The notes: generated by a model from the letters alone, not told the origin. A DNA stretch of 35,437 nucleotides from Negativicutes bacterium (GCA_009929485.1 SAAJ01000029.1:1-35437), one strand, 5' to 3'. Positions 14,579-23,551 are shown, counted from the stretch's first letter. A program made the numbers and translations.

Positions 14579-16819
14579 ATGATGAACAACAAAGCATGGA
14601 ACAAATTTCAAGGCGGACGGTGGCAGCGGCGCATTGACGTGCGCAGCTTCATTCAACGCAACTACCAGCCTTATACAGGAGATGACGCGTTTTTGGCGGC
14701 ACCGACGGCGCGGACCAAAAAGCTTTGGGACAAGTGCATGGACTTGCTGAAAGCGGAACAGGAAAAAGGCGGCGTTTTGTCGGTCGATCCTACGCGGGTC
14801 TCGACCATTACATCCCATGGCGCCGGTTACATTGAAAAAGATTTGGAAGTTGTTGTCGGTTTGCAGACCGAGGCTCCTTTAGAGCGCGGCGTCATCGTCA
14901 ACGGCGGCATCCGCATGGCCGAGCAGGCTTGTGAAGCCTACGGCTATAAGCTGGCCCCGGAAATCAGCGATATTTATCATAATCACCGCACCACGCACAA
15001 TACAGCCGTCTTCCGGGCGTATTCGGAAGAGATGAAACTGGCTCGCAAGGTGGGCATTATTACCGGTCTGCCGGACGCCTATGGCCGGGGCCGCATTATT
15101 GGCGATTATCGCCGCGTGGCGCTGTACGGCGTAGACCATCTCATCGCCTGCAAGAAGCAGGATTTAAAAGAACGCATTGACGCGATGGATGAAGAAACCA
15201 TGCGCAGCCGCGAAGAGATTGCGCTGCAGATTGAAGCGCTGGAACAGCTGGCGCAGATGGCGGCCAGCTACGGCTGCGACATTCGCCGTCCCGCGGAAAC
15301 GGCGCTGGAAGCGGCGCAGTGGCTTTACTTTGGGTACTTAGCAGGAATTAAGGATCAAAACGGGGCGGCTATGTCCATTGGCCGCGTTTCGACCTTTTTG
15401 GATATTTATTTTCAGCGCGATTTGGCGGCAGGTCTTTTGGACGAGAGCGGCGCGCAAGAAATCATTGATCAATTGGTAATTAAGCTGCGGTTGGCGCGGC
15501 AGCTGCGCACGCCGGATTATAATGAGCTCTTCGCCGGCGACCCGCTCTGGGTGACGGAATCGGTAGGCGGCATGGGCGTAGACGGCCGCACGCTGGTGAC
15601 CAAGACGTCTTTCCGTGTGCTCCATTCTCTTTACAATCTGGGACCTGCGCCGGAACCCAATCTGACGGTGCTCTGGGCGGCGGCTTTGCCGGAAGGCTTC
15701 AAACGCTTCTGCGCTAAAGTGTCCATCGATACCAGCGCCATTCAGTACGAAAGCGACGATTTGATGCGCCCCATTTACGGCGATGATTACGGCATCGCTT
15801 GCTGCGTGTCGGCTATGCGCCTGGGACAGCAGATGCAGTTCTTTGGCGCCCGGGCCAATTTGGCGAAGGCGCTTTTGATGGCCATTAACGGCGGCAAGGA
15901 CGAAAAGTCAGCGCTCCAGGTAGCGCCGGAACTGCCCTTGCCGGAAGGCGAATATCTGGATTATGACGTAGTGCGCCGCCGCTACAGCCGCGTATTGGAG
16001 TGGCTGGCTGGTCTTTACGTGAATACAATGAATCTGATCCATTATATGCATGATCGCTATGCTTATGAAGCGTCTCAGCTGGCGCTGCATGACAGCCAAG
16101 TGGAACGGCTCATGGCCTTTGGCGTCGCCGGTCTTTCGGTGGCGGCGGATTCGCTGAGCGCGATCCGCTATGGCAAGGTCAAAGCCATTCGCGATGAGCG
16201 TGGCATTGCTGTGGGCTTTACCAACGAGCAGCCCTTCCCTTGCTACGGCAATGACGATGATCGCGTAGACGAGCTGGCCAAAGAATTGGTCGAAGAATTC
16301 TCGGCGCTCTTGAAGCGTCATGCCGCTTACCGCGGTGCGCATCATACCTTGTCGGTATTGACGATTACTTCGAATGTTATGTACGGCAAAAAAACCGGCG
16401 CTACCCCGGACGGACGCCCTGCAGGCGCTCCCTTTGCACCGGGGGCTAATCCCATGCATGGACGCGAGGAAAAAGGCGCGCTGGCCGCTATGCGTTCGGT
16501 GACCAAGCTTCCTTACGAAGCCTGCCGCGACGGCATTTCCTACACCTTCTCGATTTTGCCCCACGTGCTGGGCGGGACCGCGGAAGATCGCGCAGCCAAG
16601 CTGGCGGCCTTGCTGGACGGCTATGTATCGTTGGCCGGGCACCATATCAATGTCAACGTCTTGGAACGGGCGATTTTGGAAGACGCCATGGAGCATCCGG
16701 AACTATATCCCCAGCTGACCATTCGCGTTTCCGGCTACGCTGTGCACTTCATCAAGCTCAGCCGGGCGCAGCAGCTTGAAGTCATCCATCGCACTTTCTA
16801 CGAAACAGTAGGCGCGTAA
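14579..16819 (+). CDS. pflB: Pyruvate formate-lyase (glycyl radical enzyme)
   Basis: Cleaves pyruvate with CoA to acetyl-CoA plus formate in anaerobic metabolism. About 746 residues, the usual PflB length. Family landmarks: [20 protein letters not shown] at the N-terminus, the adjacent catalytic cysteines in GIACCVSAM (Cys408-Cys409), and the glycyl-radical site RVSGYAVHF near Gly719. The frame is open back to 14372, but that region is riboswitch. GAGAGGAG (14563-14570) is correctly spaced for ATG 14579 (or 14582) and too close to ATG 14573. Expression should depend on the ZTP riboswitch. The activase gene pflA follows after a 215-base gap filled with R1 repeats, so the two may be separated by post-transcriptional effects. 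Confidence 0.95.
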   Translation: MMNNKAWNKFQGGRWQRRIDVRSFIQRNYQPYTGDDAFLAAPTARTKKLWDKCMDLLKAEQEKGGVLSVDPTRVSTITSHGAGYIEKDLEVVVGLQTEAPLERGVIVNGGIRMAEQACEAYGYKLAPEISDIYHNHRTTHNTAVFRAYSEEMKLARKVGIITGLPDAYGRGRIIGDYRRVALYGVDHLIACKKQDLKERIDAMDEETMRSREEIALQIEALEQLAQMAASYGCDIRRPAETALEAAQWLYFGYLAGIKDQNGAAMSIGRVSTFLDIYFQRDLAAGLLDESGAQEIIDQLVIKLRLARQLRTPDYNELFAGDPLWVTESVGGMGVDGRTLVTKTSFRVLHSLYNLGPAPEPNLTVLWAAALPEGFKRFCAKVSIDTSAIQYESDDLMRPIYGDDYGIACCVSAMRLGQQMQFFGARANLAKALLMAINGGKDEKSALQVAPELPLPEGEYLDYDVVRRRYSRVLEWLAGLYVNTMNLIHYMHDRYAYEASQLALHDSQVERLMAFGVAGLSVAADSLSAIRYGKVKAIRDERGIAVGFTNEQPFPCYGNDDDRVDELAKELVEEFSALLKRHAAYRGAHHTLSVLTITSNVMYGKKTGATPDGRPAGAPFAPGANPMHGREEKGALAAMRSVTKLPYEACRDGISYTFSILPHVLGGTAEDRAAKLAALLDGYVSLAGHHINVNVLERAILEDAMEHPELYPQLTIRVSGYAVHFIKLSRAQQLEVIHRTFYETVGA

Positions 16820-16837
16820 GGAATCAGGGACGGGATG

Positions 16838-16887
16838 TTGAACAAGAGTAAAGGGAGTAAAGGGAGGGTAAGACAGAGGGTTACGGG
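16838..16887 (+). repeat. R1 repeat copy D1
   Basis: TTGAACAAGAGTAAAGGGAG, then GGGAGGGTAAG and AGGGTTACGGG, 18 bases after the pflB stop. It faces inverted copy D2 across about 43 AT-rich bases. Confidence 0.8.
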
Positions 16888-16930
16888 CAAATAGGTGTGA
16901 GAAAATTAAAAATCCAATTGCTTTGTTTTC

Positions 16931-17004
16931 CTCTTTCGTACCCTCTGGTTCTCCGATTCTCTTGTTCAATCTTAACCCGTAGCCCTCACTCTACTCCTGT
17001 TAAA
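16931..17004 (-). repeat. R1 repeat copy D2 (inverted)
   Basis: On the minus strand: TTTTAACAGGAGTAGAGTG, GAGGGCTACGGG, TTGAACAAGAGAATCGGAG, CAGAGGGTACG. Both sub-units of R1 are present, in the order b then a. It lies directly before pflA. Confidence 0.8.
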
Positions 17005-17034
17005 ATTTCGTTGTCTATATAAAGGAGGCGGCCT

Positions 17035-17769
17035 ATGAGCGACATCAAGGGCTGGGTGCATTCGGTAGAGACCTTCGGCACGCTGGACGGGCGGGGGATT
17101 CGCTATGTGCTGTTTTTGTCCGGCTGCAGCCTGGGCTGCGCCTTTTGCCATAACCCGGACACCTGGAAACGGGGCGGCCGGGAAATGACTGTAGCAGAGG
17201 TGCTGGCGGATTACCAACGGTACCGGCCTTTTTACGATGCCTCCAACGGCGGTATTACCGTCAGCGGCGGGGAGCCGATGGAGCAGGCGGCGTTTGTGGG
17301 GGCTCTTTTTGCGGCCTGCCAGGAGGCGGGCATTCATACGACTCTGGATACCAGCGGCAAGTGGGAGTCTGGGGCGGCGCAGGCGGTGCTTCCCTATGCG
17401 GATGCCGTGCTTTTCAGTCTCAAGGGAGCGCGGGAAGAAACGTATCGCAGCTTGACCAAGGGCGGCGATTATCAGGCAACGCTGCTTCACTTGAAGGAAG
17501 CTGTTTTGGCCAGTGACGTCACCTTGCGGTTTGTGGTCATTCCGGGCCTGACGGACGGCGAGGTAGAAAGCGAGGCGCTGGCCAAGGTGGTGCTGGCGCT
17601 GCCGCGATCGGTAGCGGTACAGCTTTTGCCGTATCATACGATGGGTGTTGAAAAGTGGCGTATACTGGGCATGGACTATCCATTGGAAGGGATTTTGCCG
17701 GCGTCAAAAGAAATCGTCGCTCAAGTGGCTTTGCGCTTGTCTAAGCGAGGCGTCGCCTTGTCTACTTGA
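17035..17769 (+). CDS. pflA: Pyruvate formate-lyase activating enzyme
   Basis: A 244-residue radical-SAM enzyme that installs the glycyl radical on PflB. The cluster-binding motif is CSLGCAFC (Cys31, Cys35, Cys38) followed by HNPDTW. Also seen are the N-terminal VHSVETFGTLDGRGIRYV typical of PflA and the SAM-contacting SGGEPM near 78-83. AAAGGAGG precedes the ATG. It is paired with pflB upstream. It lacks the extra ferredoxin-like cluster domain found in activases of glycerol and choline GREs, which supports a true Pfl activase. Confidence 0.95.
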   Translation: MSDIKGWVHSVETFGTLDGRGIRYVLFLSGCSLGCAFCHNPDTWKRGGREMTVAEVLADYQRYRPFYDASNGGITVSGGEPMEQAAFVGALFAACQEAGIHTTLDTSGKWESGAAQAVLPYADAVLFSLKGAREETYRSLTKGGDYQATLLHLKEAVLASDVTLRFVVIPGLTDGEVESEALAKVVLALPRSVAVQLLPYHTMGVEKWRILGMDYPLEGILPASKEIVAQVALRLSKRGVALST

Positions 17770-17771
17770 AT

Positions 17772-17799
17772 TTGCCAGGTAAATCGTCTAAAATAGAAT
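17772..17799 (+). promoter_or_regulatory. Candidate promoter for ychF
   Basis: TTGCCA (17772-17777), a 16-bp spacer and TAGAAT (17794-17799), just after the pflA stop. Confidence 0.4.
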
Positions 17800-17822
17800 A
17801 GTTAAGGAAGAATGTCAACAGG

Positions 17823-17865
17823 GGCCGCCGGTTCAGGCTGCGTAGAGCGGATGAACCGGTGGCTT
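17823..17865 (+). promoter_or_regulatory. Hairpin in the ychF leader
   Basis: GCCGCCGGTTCA pairs with TGAACCGGTGGC over 12 bp around a 16-base loop. No T-run follows, so it is not a classic terminator. It lies between the candidate promoter and the ychF ribosome site. Confidence 0.5.
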
Positions 17866-17908
17866 CTTGAGATACAATAAGAAATCAAGGATAAGGTGGA
17901 ATATAAGC

Positions 17909-19015
17909 ATGAGTACCAATCTGGAAGTCGGCATTGTCGGGTTGCCTAACGTAGGCAAAAGCACGCTTTTCAACGCCATTACCAAGGCCGGAGCGGAAGC
18001 GGCGAATTATCCTTTCTGTACAATTGAGCCTAACGTAGGCGTAGTGGAAGTGCCAGACGCTCGCCTGGCGAAGCTGGCGTCTATTTACGGTTCTAAGCGC
18101 ATATTGCCAGCGGCCATGCGTTTTGTGGACATCGCCGGCTTGGTCAAGGGCGCGTCGAAAGGCGAAGGCTTGGGCAACAAGTTCCTGGCCCATATTCGCC
18201 AGGTGGATGCCGTGGCTCAAGTGGTGCGCTGCTTCCAGGATGCGAACGTTACTCATGTGGAAGGCGCTATCGATCCGTTGCGCGATATTGACATCATTAA
18301 TACCGAGCTTTGTCTGGCTGATCTGGAAACGGTGGAAAAACGCATGGATCGCACCCATAAGCTGATCAAAAGCGGCGATAAAAAGGCTCCGGTGGAGCTA
18401 GCGCTCTTGGGACGCATTAAGGATCTCTTAGAAGATGCCCAACCGGCGCGGCGCGTAGAGATGACTGATGACGAGGCGCAGCTCATTCGTGATTTGACGC
18501 TGTTGACGCTGAAGCCTACTCTCTTTATTGCTAACGTGGCGGAAGACGAGCTGCTGACGGCGGACGAAAATCCCTATGTCAAACAGGTGAAGGAATACGC
18601 CGCCCAAGAGGGCGCTGAAGTCATCGCCGTATCTGCCAAGGTGGAGTCGGAAATCGCTGAGCTGGACGATGAGGACGCGCGGGCATTCTTGGGTGAATTG
18701 GGTCTAACGGAGTCCGGTCTCGATAAGCTGGTGCGTGCGGCCTTTAAGCTGCTGGGCTTGATGACCTTTTTAACGGCCGGTGAAATGGAAACTCGCGCTT
18801 GGACCATTGTGAGCGGTACCAAAGCTCCGGCGGCAGGCGGCAAGATTCACAGCGACATTGAGCGTGGCTTTATCCGGGCGGAAATCATCTCTTTTGATGA
18901 TTTGGTGACCAGCGGCAGCCCTGCGGCAGCCAAGGAAAAAGGACTTGTCCGCCTCGAAGGCAAGGAATATGTCATGAAAGACGGCGATGTGGTGCATTTC
19001 CGCTTTAATGTCTAA
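17909..19015 (+). CDS. ychF: Obg-family P-loop ATPase YchF
   Basis: A 368-residue OLA1/YchF protein, a ribosome-associated P-loop ATPase linked to translation and stress responses. The P-loop is GLPNVGKST (11-19) and the G3 region is [20 protein letters not shown]. The G4 position is NVAE instead of NKxD, the reason this family prefers ATP over GTP. The C-terminal 85 residues form the TGS domain. I chose ATG 17909 because AAGGTGGA lies 7 bases upstream and the protein then begins [16 protein letters not shown] as in the family; the longer frame from 17867 is leader. An R2 element begins 6 bases after its stop. Confidence 0.96.
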   Translation: MSTNLEVGIVGLPNVGKSTLFNAITKAGAEAANYPFCTIEPNVGVVEVPDARLAKLASIYGSKRILPAAMRFVDIAGLVKGASKGEGLGNKFLAHIRQVDAVAQVVRCFQDANVTHVEGAIDPLRDIDIINTELCLADLETVEKRMDRTHKLIKSGDKKAPVELALLGRIKDLLEDAQPARRVEMTDDEAQLIRDLTLLTLKPTLFIANVAEDELLTADENPYVKQVKEYAAQEGAEVIAVSAKVESEIAELDDEDARAFLGELGLTESGLDKLVRAAFKLLGLMTFLTAGEMETRAWTIVSGTKAPAAGGKIHSDIERGFIRAEIISFDDLVTSGSPAAAKEKGLVRLEGKEYVMKDGDVVHFRFNV

Positions 19016-19021
19016 TTTTTA

Positions 19022-19186
19022 GAAACCGTTACTTGACTCGCATCTCGCGGCAAAGAAGCTCTTTTTCCGTCTGGCTGCGTCAGAAAACCTTGAAAGAGCG
19101 CCGCTATTCCTGCGGCCCTCTTCCTTGCCAGACGAAAAAATTTCTTTCTTTGCCGGAGCGCTCATGCAAGCAGCGGCTTCCTGTTA
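19022..19186 (+). repeat. R2 foldable element copy 1
   Basis: Starts 6 bases after the ychF stop. Outer ends GAAACCGTTACTTG and CAAGCAGCGGCTTC pair imperfectly. The central stem CGTCTGGC/GCCAGACG is flanked by T-rich and A-rich runs. An inner stem-loop (AAGAG..CCGC/GCGG..CTCTT) and a conserved GTCAGAAAxCCT motif are present. Copies at 28607 and 34974 share this layout. Confidence 0.75.
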
Positions 19187-19229
19187 GGGGTTTAGGCTTT
19201 CGTTGGGGATGATTCTATGATTCATTGTT

Positions 19230-19269
19230 CCTCACCCTCCTCCCTTTACTCCCTCTACTCTTGTTCAAT
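19230..19269 (-). repeat. R1 repeat copy E (inverted, short)
   Basis: Minus strand: TTGAACAAGAGTAGAGGGAG, then GGGAGGAGGGTGAGG. It stands between R2 copy 1 and a terminator, without an obvious plus-strand partner. Confidence 0.65.
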
Positions 19270-19291
19270 TCTCGTATCCCCATGTTCTCCC

Positions 19292-19319
19292 AGGCCGCGC
19301 AAGCGGCCTTTCTTTTTTT
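19292..19319 (+). terminator. Terminator before the cupin gene
   Basis: AGGCCGC, loop GCAA, GCGGCCT, then TTCTTTTTTT. A very similar terminator (GGTCGC-TTAG-GCGGCC-TTTTTC) follows R2 copy 2 at 28819. Confidence 0.85.
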
Positions 19320-19401
19320 GCAGGATTTGCGATTCGGAGCGCGAATTGCTCAAGTGTAGTAGATCCCGAAATGTTCTGAGAGAAGAAGAGGAGGAAGGAA
19401 C

Positions 19402-19749
19402 ATGATCAAACGGGCAGAGGAATTGCAGCGCGAGGTGCGCAAGGAAATGCTGGGCGGTCAGGGGGATGTGACACTGGTGCATTTGCTGCAGGGAGAAGAG
19501 TTTCAAGGCAAAGGGCGCTTGTTTTCACACAACATCATTAACCCAGGCTGTTCGGTGGGTTTTCATCAACATAACGGTGATGTGGAAGCCTACTATGTGC
19601 TCAAAGGCCAAGGCGTTTTTGACGACAATGGCGCCAAAAGCACAGTGCTGGCTGGGGATTTATTGTTTACCAAGGATGGAGAAGCGCACAGCTTGGTCAA
19701 TGAAGGGCCGGAGACGCTGGAAGTGATTGCTCTTGTATTATATTCATAG
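19402..19749 (+). CDS. Single-domain cupin protein
   Basis: A 115-residue protein with one cupin barrel. Metal-binding-type motif 1 is GFHQHNGDVEAYYVLKG (about 53-69) and motif 2 ends GEAHSLVN (about 94-101), both with histidines. Such small cupins may bind a metal and a small ligand as isomerases, dioxygenases or sensors; nothing indicates which. GAGGAAGGAAC precedes the ATG. The next gene starts 12 bases downstream, so the cupin and the flavoprotein are co-transcribed. Confidence 0.85.
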   Translation: MIKRAEELQREVRKEMLGGQGDVTLVHLLQGEEFQGKGRLFSHNIINPGCSVGFHQHNGDVEAYYVLKGQGVFDDNGAKSTVLAGDLLFTKDGEAHSLVNEGPETLEVIALVLYS

Positions 19750-19761
19750 GAGGCTGGGGGA

Positions 19762-20340
19762 TTGAAGCAGTTATTGATCTATTGTCATCCCCAGTCGGGC
19801 AGCTTTTGCCGAGCTATCGCTGATACAGCGGTGCAGGCCATCCATGCCCGGGGGGATGAAGTGATGATGCGAGATTTGTACGCGATGCATTTTGTTCCTG
19901 CTCTAAGCGGCAGAGATTTATTGTCTTTTGCCGAGGCGCAGACGCCTCCGGATATTATTGAGGAGCAGCGTCATATCGCCTGGGCGGATCGGCTTATTTT
20001 TGTATATCCTCTCTGGTGGTCTGCCATGCCGGCGGTGCTGAAGGGGTATATCGACCGGGTTTTTGCGGAAGGTTTTGCGTTTTCCGCCGCTGAAACTGGC
20101 TTGCAAGGGTTGCTTGCAGGGAAAGAAGTATTGGCTTTTACAACCATGGGTATGCCGGAGGCGCTCTGCGAGGAGAGCGGCGTAGCCAAGTCCGTGCGTT
20201 TGGCCGTGGATGAAGGAATCTTTTCGCTGTGCGGCATGAAGGTATTAGAACATCGTCTTTTTGGCTCGGTAACGGCCGTAGATGACGCCGCCCGCCAGAA
20301 AATGTTGGAAGAAGTAAGTCAGAAGGTGCGGACTCTATAA
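19762..20340 (+). CDS. NAD(P)H quinone oxidoreductase-like flavoprotein
   Basis: A 192-residue flavodoxin-fold enzyme of the NQO/KefF/YwrO group, expected to bind FMN or FAD and reduce quinones or other electrophiles with NAD(P)H. Landmarks: LLIYCHPQSGSFCRAI (phosphate-binding loop, 4-19), FVYPLWWSAMPAVLKGYIDRVF (about 80-101), and AFTTMG near 128. The start is TTG 19762, placed 8 bases after AGGAGG. It follows the cupin gene closely and abuts a broken lplA at its stop codon. Substrate unknown. Confidence 0.88.
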   Translation: MKQLLIYCHPQSGSFCRAIADTAVQAIHARGDEVMMRDLYAMHFVPALSGRDLLSFAEAQTPPDIIEEQRHIAWADRLIFVYPLWWSAMPAVLKGYIDRVFAEGFAFSAAETGLQGLLAGKEVLAFTTMGMPEALCEESGVAKSVRLAVDEGIFSLCGMKVLEHRLFGSVTAVDDAARQKMLEEVSQKVRTL

Positions 20341-20520
20341 ATGAAGGAAGCGGCGAGGCTGAGTCTGTCTTCGGCCATGCATCCTTGGCGAAATTTGGCG
20401 CTGGAAGAGTATTTGCTGCGTCAAGTGAAGCCGGACCAAGCGCTGCTTTTTTTGTGGCGAAATGAACAGACCGTTGTGATCAGGAGTAGAGGGAGGGCTC
20501 GAATGAGGGAGTATATTTGA
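20341..20520 (+). pseudogene. lplA: lplA (lipoate-protein ligase) 5' fragment
   Basis: Starts at the ATG touching the previous stop codon. The first 43 residues (SAMHPWRNLALEEYLLRQ, then LLFLWRNEQTVVI) match the N-terminus of lipoate-protein ligase A. In the intact family the next residues would be GRxQNPW. Here, exactly after TVVI, the sequence changes to AGGAGTAGAGGGAGGG, an R1 repeat, and the frame ends at 20520 after 59 codons. The remaining 250 or so residues, including the lipoate-binding lysine, are missing. The gene has been cut by the repeat or by a deletion ending in it. Confidence 0.8.
20481..20510 (+). repeat. R1 repeat copy F (partial)
   Basis: AGGAGTAGAGGGAGGGCTCG without the TTGAAC end. 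It begins where the lplA reading frame loses homology, and faces inverted copy G across a hairpin. Confidence 0.7.
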
Positions 20521-20552
20521 AATTTTATTTGGAGTAAGACTGTCTGCAGAGC

Positions 20553-20588
20553 GCATGAAAGCCGCCTTTAAATAGGCGGCTTTCATGC
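20553..20588. terminator. Strong hairpin between R1 copies F and G
   Basis: GCATGAAAGCCGCC and GGCGGCTTTCATGC form a perfect 14-bp stem around TTTAAATA. There is no T-run on either side, so it may be a degenerate terminator or a structural element. Confidence 0.5.
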
Positions 20589-20589
20589 A

Positions 20590-20644
20590 TTATTCCCAAT
20601 CTACAATTTTAATTTCTACGCATTTAACAATGTCCCGTTTCTTT
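20590..20644 (-). pseudogene. C-terminal remnant of an unknown gene
   Basis: On the minus strand the frame ending at TAA (20590-20592) reads KRDIVKCVEIKIVDWE, a plausible protein C-terminus. Upstream it runs straight into R1 copy G, so the rest of the gene is absent. I do not recognise the family. Confidence 0.3.
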
Positions 20645-20680
20645 TCGAAACCCTCCCGTGACTCTCTCGACTCCTGTTCG
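20645..20680 (-). repeat. R1 repeat copy G (inverted)
   Basis: Minus strand: GAACAGGAGTCGAGAGAGTC, then GGGAGGGTTTCG. It lies 3' of the PNPOx-like gene in that gene's sense direction. The 9-mer GCCTAGTGC follows directly at 20682-20690. Confidence 0.7.
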
Positions 20681-20700
20681 AGCCTAGTGCTTTCTCAAAT

Positions 20701-21078
20701 TTAGCCTCCGATAAGAGGCCGGACTTCGTCGAGACGGAAAATGACCAGATGCAGGTCTTCACCGATTTCTTTCTCTCCATAGTCCCGGCGGCGTAAGGCG
20801 AAGAGACGCTCGCTGTTGGTTTCATCGCCAGTCTTGGTCAAGTACAGCCGTTTTCCTTGGTGCCCATGCTGTAAGAATAGATAGCAAGCATGCGGATTTT
20901 CTTGAATGTTGGCCCAGGTGCGCCGGTCCCGCATGATAAAGGCAAGTTGTCCGTCCGGGAGAAAATGCGGCGTAGCGTATACGGCGCTGGAGACTTGGCC
21001 TTTGGCATTGGCGGTGGAGAGGGTGCCGGTTCCTTTGTTAGCGGCAAAAAATTCTTTCAGTTCTTCTACTTGTTTCAT
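20701..21078 (-). CDS. PNPOx-like FMN-binding protein
   Basis: A 125-residue split-barrel protein of the pyridoxamine 5'-phosphate oxidase-like superfamily. It shows the usual N-terminal GTLSTANAKGQVSSAVYATPHF strand pair, then FIMRDRRTWANIQENPHACYLFLQHG, which matches the flavin-contacting NI..NP region. It probably binds FMN and reduces or senses a small molecule; members of this group are rarely true PNPOx enzymes. GGAG lies 6 bases before the ATG on the minus strand. It is divergent from the metallophosphoesterase gene. Confidence 0.85.
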   Translation of the reverse strand: MKQVEELKEFFAANKGTGTLSTANAKGQVSSAVYATPHFLPDGQLAFIMRDRRTWANIQENPHACYLFLQHGHQGKRLYLTKTGDETNSERLFALRRRDYGEKEIGEDLHLVIFRLDEVRPLIGG

Positions 21079-21252
21079 AGTAACTCCGCAGACAAAGCGA
21101 GGTGCTTTTATCTGACGGAACTCACCTCCTTGATTTTTCTTGTTAATAAATATTCTCTGCTAATATAAAAAATCCTTCTTAACGATTGCTTTTTTTTTAC
21201 TCTTCTTCTAAGATGAGAGTAGAGTTTTTGAAAACGGAGCGTGTAGGTTGCA

Positions 21253-22389
21253 ATGAATGTGCCGGTATCATTATTTTTGGTCTTTTTTACGCTTCTTTAC
21301 GGCTTGATGTGCTTTTACGTATATCGCCGGGTAGCGTTTGGTTTGCGGCGGCGAACGCAGATCGTTTTGCGAATTGTGGCGTTTGGGTTGTTTTTGGTTC
21401 CTTTTTTGCGGTTGTTGCGCCCCGGCTGGGGCGAAAATCTGGAGATCATTGGCGGTTGGTGGCTGGGGTGGCTGACTTATTTTGTACTATCCCTGCTGCT
21501 GTTAGAGGCGGGGTGCTTATTTTTAAAGCGTCCCTGGCGGAGACGGTTGACTGTCGCTGCAGCCCTGCTGGCGCTGGCTATTTTCGCGTATGGCTGGAAT
21601 CAAGCCCGACATCCGGTGGTTCAGCCCTATGAGGTGACCATCGCCAAGGAATTTCCCGGACGAGAGAGCCTGACGATTGCCATGGTGTCGGATGTGCATA
21701 TTGGCGCGTTGATTGATCGGGAACGTGTAGAGGAATTGGTGCGGCACCTTAATGCGCAGCAGGCGGATATCATTGTTTTTGTAGGCGATACCATTGATCA
21801 GGATGCGGACTATCTGCCGAGGCATGGCATACCCCAAGTTTTGCGAGGGCTGAAAGCGCCGCTAGGGGTGTATGCGATCATGGGAAATCATGAGTATATC
21901 AGCCGTAAGCCGGAAAAGGCGATCAAGTATTTGGAGGCCGGCGGTTTGACGGTGCTTAGAGATCGCTGGCAATTGGTAGGAAATGGCTTGGTTTTGGTGG
22001 GTCGCGATGACTTCGGGCGCAGCCGCTATCAGCCGGGTGAAAGCGATCCGTTGGAAGACATTTTGGCCGGGGTGGATTTGACTCGGCCGGTTGTGGTGAT
22101 GGATCACCAGCCGCGGCGTATTGACGAGGCGGCAGTGGCCGGTGCGGATGTGCTGTTATCCGGGCATACCCACCAGGGGCAGATGTGGCCGATTTCCTTG
22201 ATTACGCATGCGATGTATGAGCTTGACTGGGGAATGCTGCAGCGCTGCAATATGACGATGATTGTTTCGAGCGGCTACGGCGGCTGGGGGCCTCCTTTGC
22301 GCGTAGGCACCCAAAGCGAGATTGTGCTGTTGAAGCTGCATTTTGCAGGAAACGCGGTGGAACGAAGCGGCGTAAATAAACAAGAGTAG
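21253..22389 (+). CDS. Membrane-anchored metallophosphoesterase
   Basis: A 378-residue protein. The first 120 residues hold four hydrophobic segments (about 5-25, 35-55, 68-90, 98-116), which anchor a calcineurin-like phosphoesterase domain. Metal-ligand motifs in order: SDVHIG (about 146-151), GDTID (near 178), GNHEY (near 212) and SGHTHQGQ (near 301). This is the YkuE-like type; substrates may be lipid-linked phosphates or nucleotides, which the sequence does not settle. The catalytic domain follows the last membrane segment. The ribosome site is weak. The last codons and stop run into R1 copy H (AAACAAGAGTAGAGGG), so the native C-terminus may have been altered. Confidence 0.9.
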   Translation: MNVPVSLFLVFFTLLYGLMCFYVYRRVAFGLRRRTQIVLRIVAFGLFLVPFLRLLRPGWGENLEIIGGWWLGWLTYFVLSLLLLEAGCLFLKRPWRRRLTVAAALLALAIFAYGWNQARHPVVQPYEVTIAKEFPGRESLTIAMVSDVHIGALIDRERVEELVRHLNAQQADIIVFVGDTIDQDADYLPRHGIPQVLRGLKAPLGVYAIMGNHEYISRKPEKAIKYLEAGGLTVLRDRWQLVGNGLVLVGRDDFGRSRYQPGESDPLEDILAGVDLTRPVVVMDHQPRRIDEAAVAGADVLLSGHTHQGQMWPISLITHAMYELDWGMLQRCNMTMIVSSGYGGWGPPLRVGTQSEIVLLKLHFAGNAVERSGVNKQE

Positions 22390-22519
22390 AGGGCCCGACT
22401 GAGGGCTGCGGAAGAAGACGGGAATTGAACAAGAGAACCGGAGTCGCGTGAGGGGACGCAAGAGAAGAACGGGGCAACGGTTTTGAACAGGAGTAGAGTG
22501 AGTAAAGTGAGGGCTACGG
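22376..22519 (+). repeat. R1 repeat copy H (three sub-units)
   Basis: Three AACA(A/G)GAG sub-units: AACAAGAGTAGAGGG, TTGAACAAGAGAACCGGAG and TTGAACAGGAGTAGAGTGAG, the last ending GAGGGCTACGG. It overlaps the stop of the metallophosphoesterase and lies before the dehydrogenase gene. Its inverted counterpart is copy I at 23606, on the far side of that gene. Confidence 0.85.
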
Positions 22520-22550
22520 AAGAGGCTCAGAGAAGCAAGGAGGCAAAAAG

Positions 22551-23528
22551 ATGGCTAAAATCGTAGTAACAGGTAAGTTATTTCCTGAGGTATTGGCGCG
22601 GCTGGAGGCGGAGGGGACCGTTGTCTCTTGGCAGCAGGAAGGGCGCATGCCCCAAGAAAAGCTGCTGGAGGAAATATCGACTGCTGAGGGTTTGCTTTGC
22701 ACGGGCGCACCGGTAAATGAGGCTCTTTTGGCTGCAGCTCCGCAGTTGAAAGTAGTTGCGAATACGATGGTGGGCTATGATAATATTGATGTCCCGGCTT
22801 GTACGGCTAAAGGGGTTGCGGTGAGCAACACCCCTGGCGTTTTGGTAGAGGCGACAGCGGATATGGCTTTTGGACTCTTACTATCGTCGGCGCGGCGCAT
22901 CCATGAAGGCTGGGCTTACGCCAAAGCCGGCCGGTGGACGAAATCCCTAGGCCAGTGCGGCGGTGATTTGGGTCTGGGTTGTGATTTATACGGCAAGACG
23001 CTGGGTATTGTCGGCATGGGAGATATCGGCAGCGCCGCGGCGCGCCGGGCTTTAGCCAGCGGTATGCGCATTATCTACCACAACCGTCGCCCACGGGCGG
23101 ATGAAGCGAAGTTTGAAGCATCCTACCGCTCCTTTGACGCGTTGCTGGCGGAAGCGGATTTTGTATTGGTTCTTTCGCCCTTGACGGCGCAAACGCGCGG
23201 CATGTTCAATGCGGAGGCCTTCGGTAAAATGAAAAAAGGCGCCTATTTCATCAATGCCGCCCGCGGCCCCATTGTGGTGACTGCGGACCTGGTGGCGGCT
23301 CTCAAGAGCGGGCAGCTGGCGTATGCCGCGATGGATGTAACCGATCCGGAGCCGCTGCCTGTAGACCATGAACTCTACCAAATGGACAATGTCTTGATTA
23401 CGCCCCATATTGCCAGCGCCGGACGGCAGACGCGGGAAGCCATGATGAACCTGGCCGTGGATAATTTGCTGGCGGCGTTGCACGGACAGCCTATGCCGAC
23501 CTGCCTTAATCCCGAAGTGTTTAAATAG
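22551..23528 (+). CDS. D-isomer-specific 2-hydroxyacid dehydrogenase
   Basis: A 325-residue NAD(P)-dependent enzyme closest in pattern to glyoxylate/hydroxypyruvate reductases (GhrB-like). The Rossmann motif is GIVGMGDIGSA (about 147-157). Catalytic positions seen are NAARGPIV (Arg near 232), DVTDPEPL (Glu near 261) and ITPHIASAG (His near 280). It reduces 2-oxoacids such as glyoxylate or hydroxypyruvate to D-2-hydroxyacids; specificity is not readable. AAGGAGGC precedes the ATG and a strong terminator follows. The gene with its terminator is bracketed by inverted R1 copies H and I, so it looks like a stand-alone cassette. Confidence 0.92.
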   Translation: MAKIVVTGKLFPEVLARLEAEGTVVSWQQEGRMPQEKLLEEISTAEGLLCTGAPVNEALLAAAPQLKVVANTMVGYDNIDVPACTAKGVAVSNTPGVLVEATADMAFGLLLSSARRIHEGWAYAKAGRWTKSLGQCGGDLGLGCDLYGKTLGIVGMGDIGSAAARRALASGMRIIYHNRRPRADEAKFEASYRSFDALLAEADFVLVLSPLTAQTRGMFNAEAFGKMKKGAYFINAARGPIVVTADLVAALKSGQLAYAAMDVTDPEPLPVDHELYQMDNVLITPHIASAGRQTREAMMNLAVDNLLAALHGQPMPTCLNPEVFK

Positions 23529-23551
23529 AAGTCGTGGTTGTATGTGAACTG

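Noticed and set aside
17823..17865. Terminator for pflA
   Set aside because: The hairpin is strong but lacks a following T-run and lies after the candidate ychF promoter, so it is listed as leader structure.
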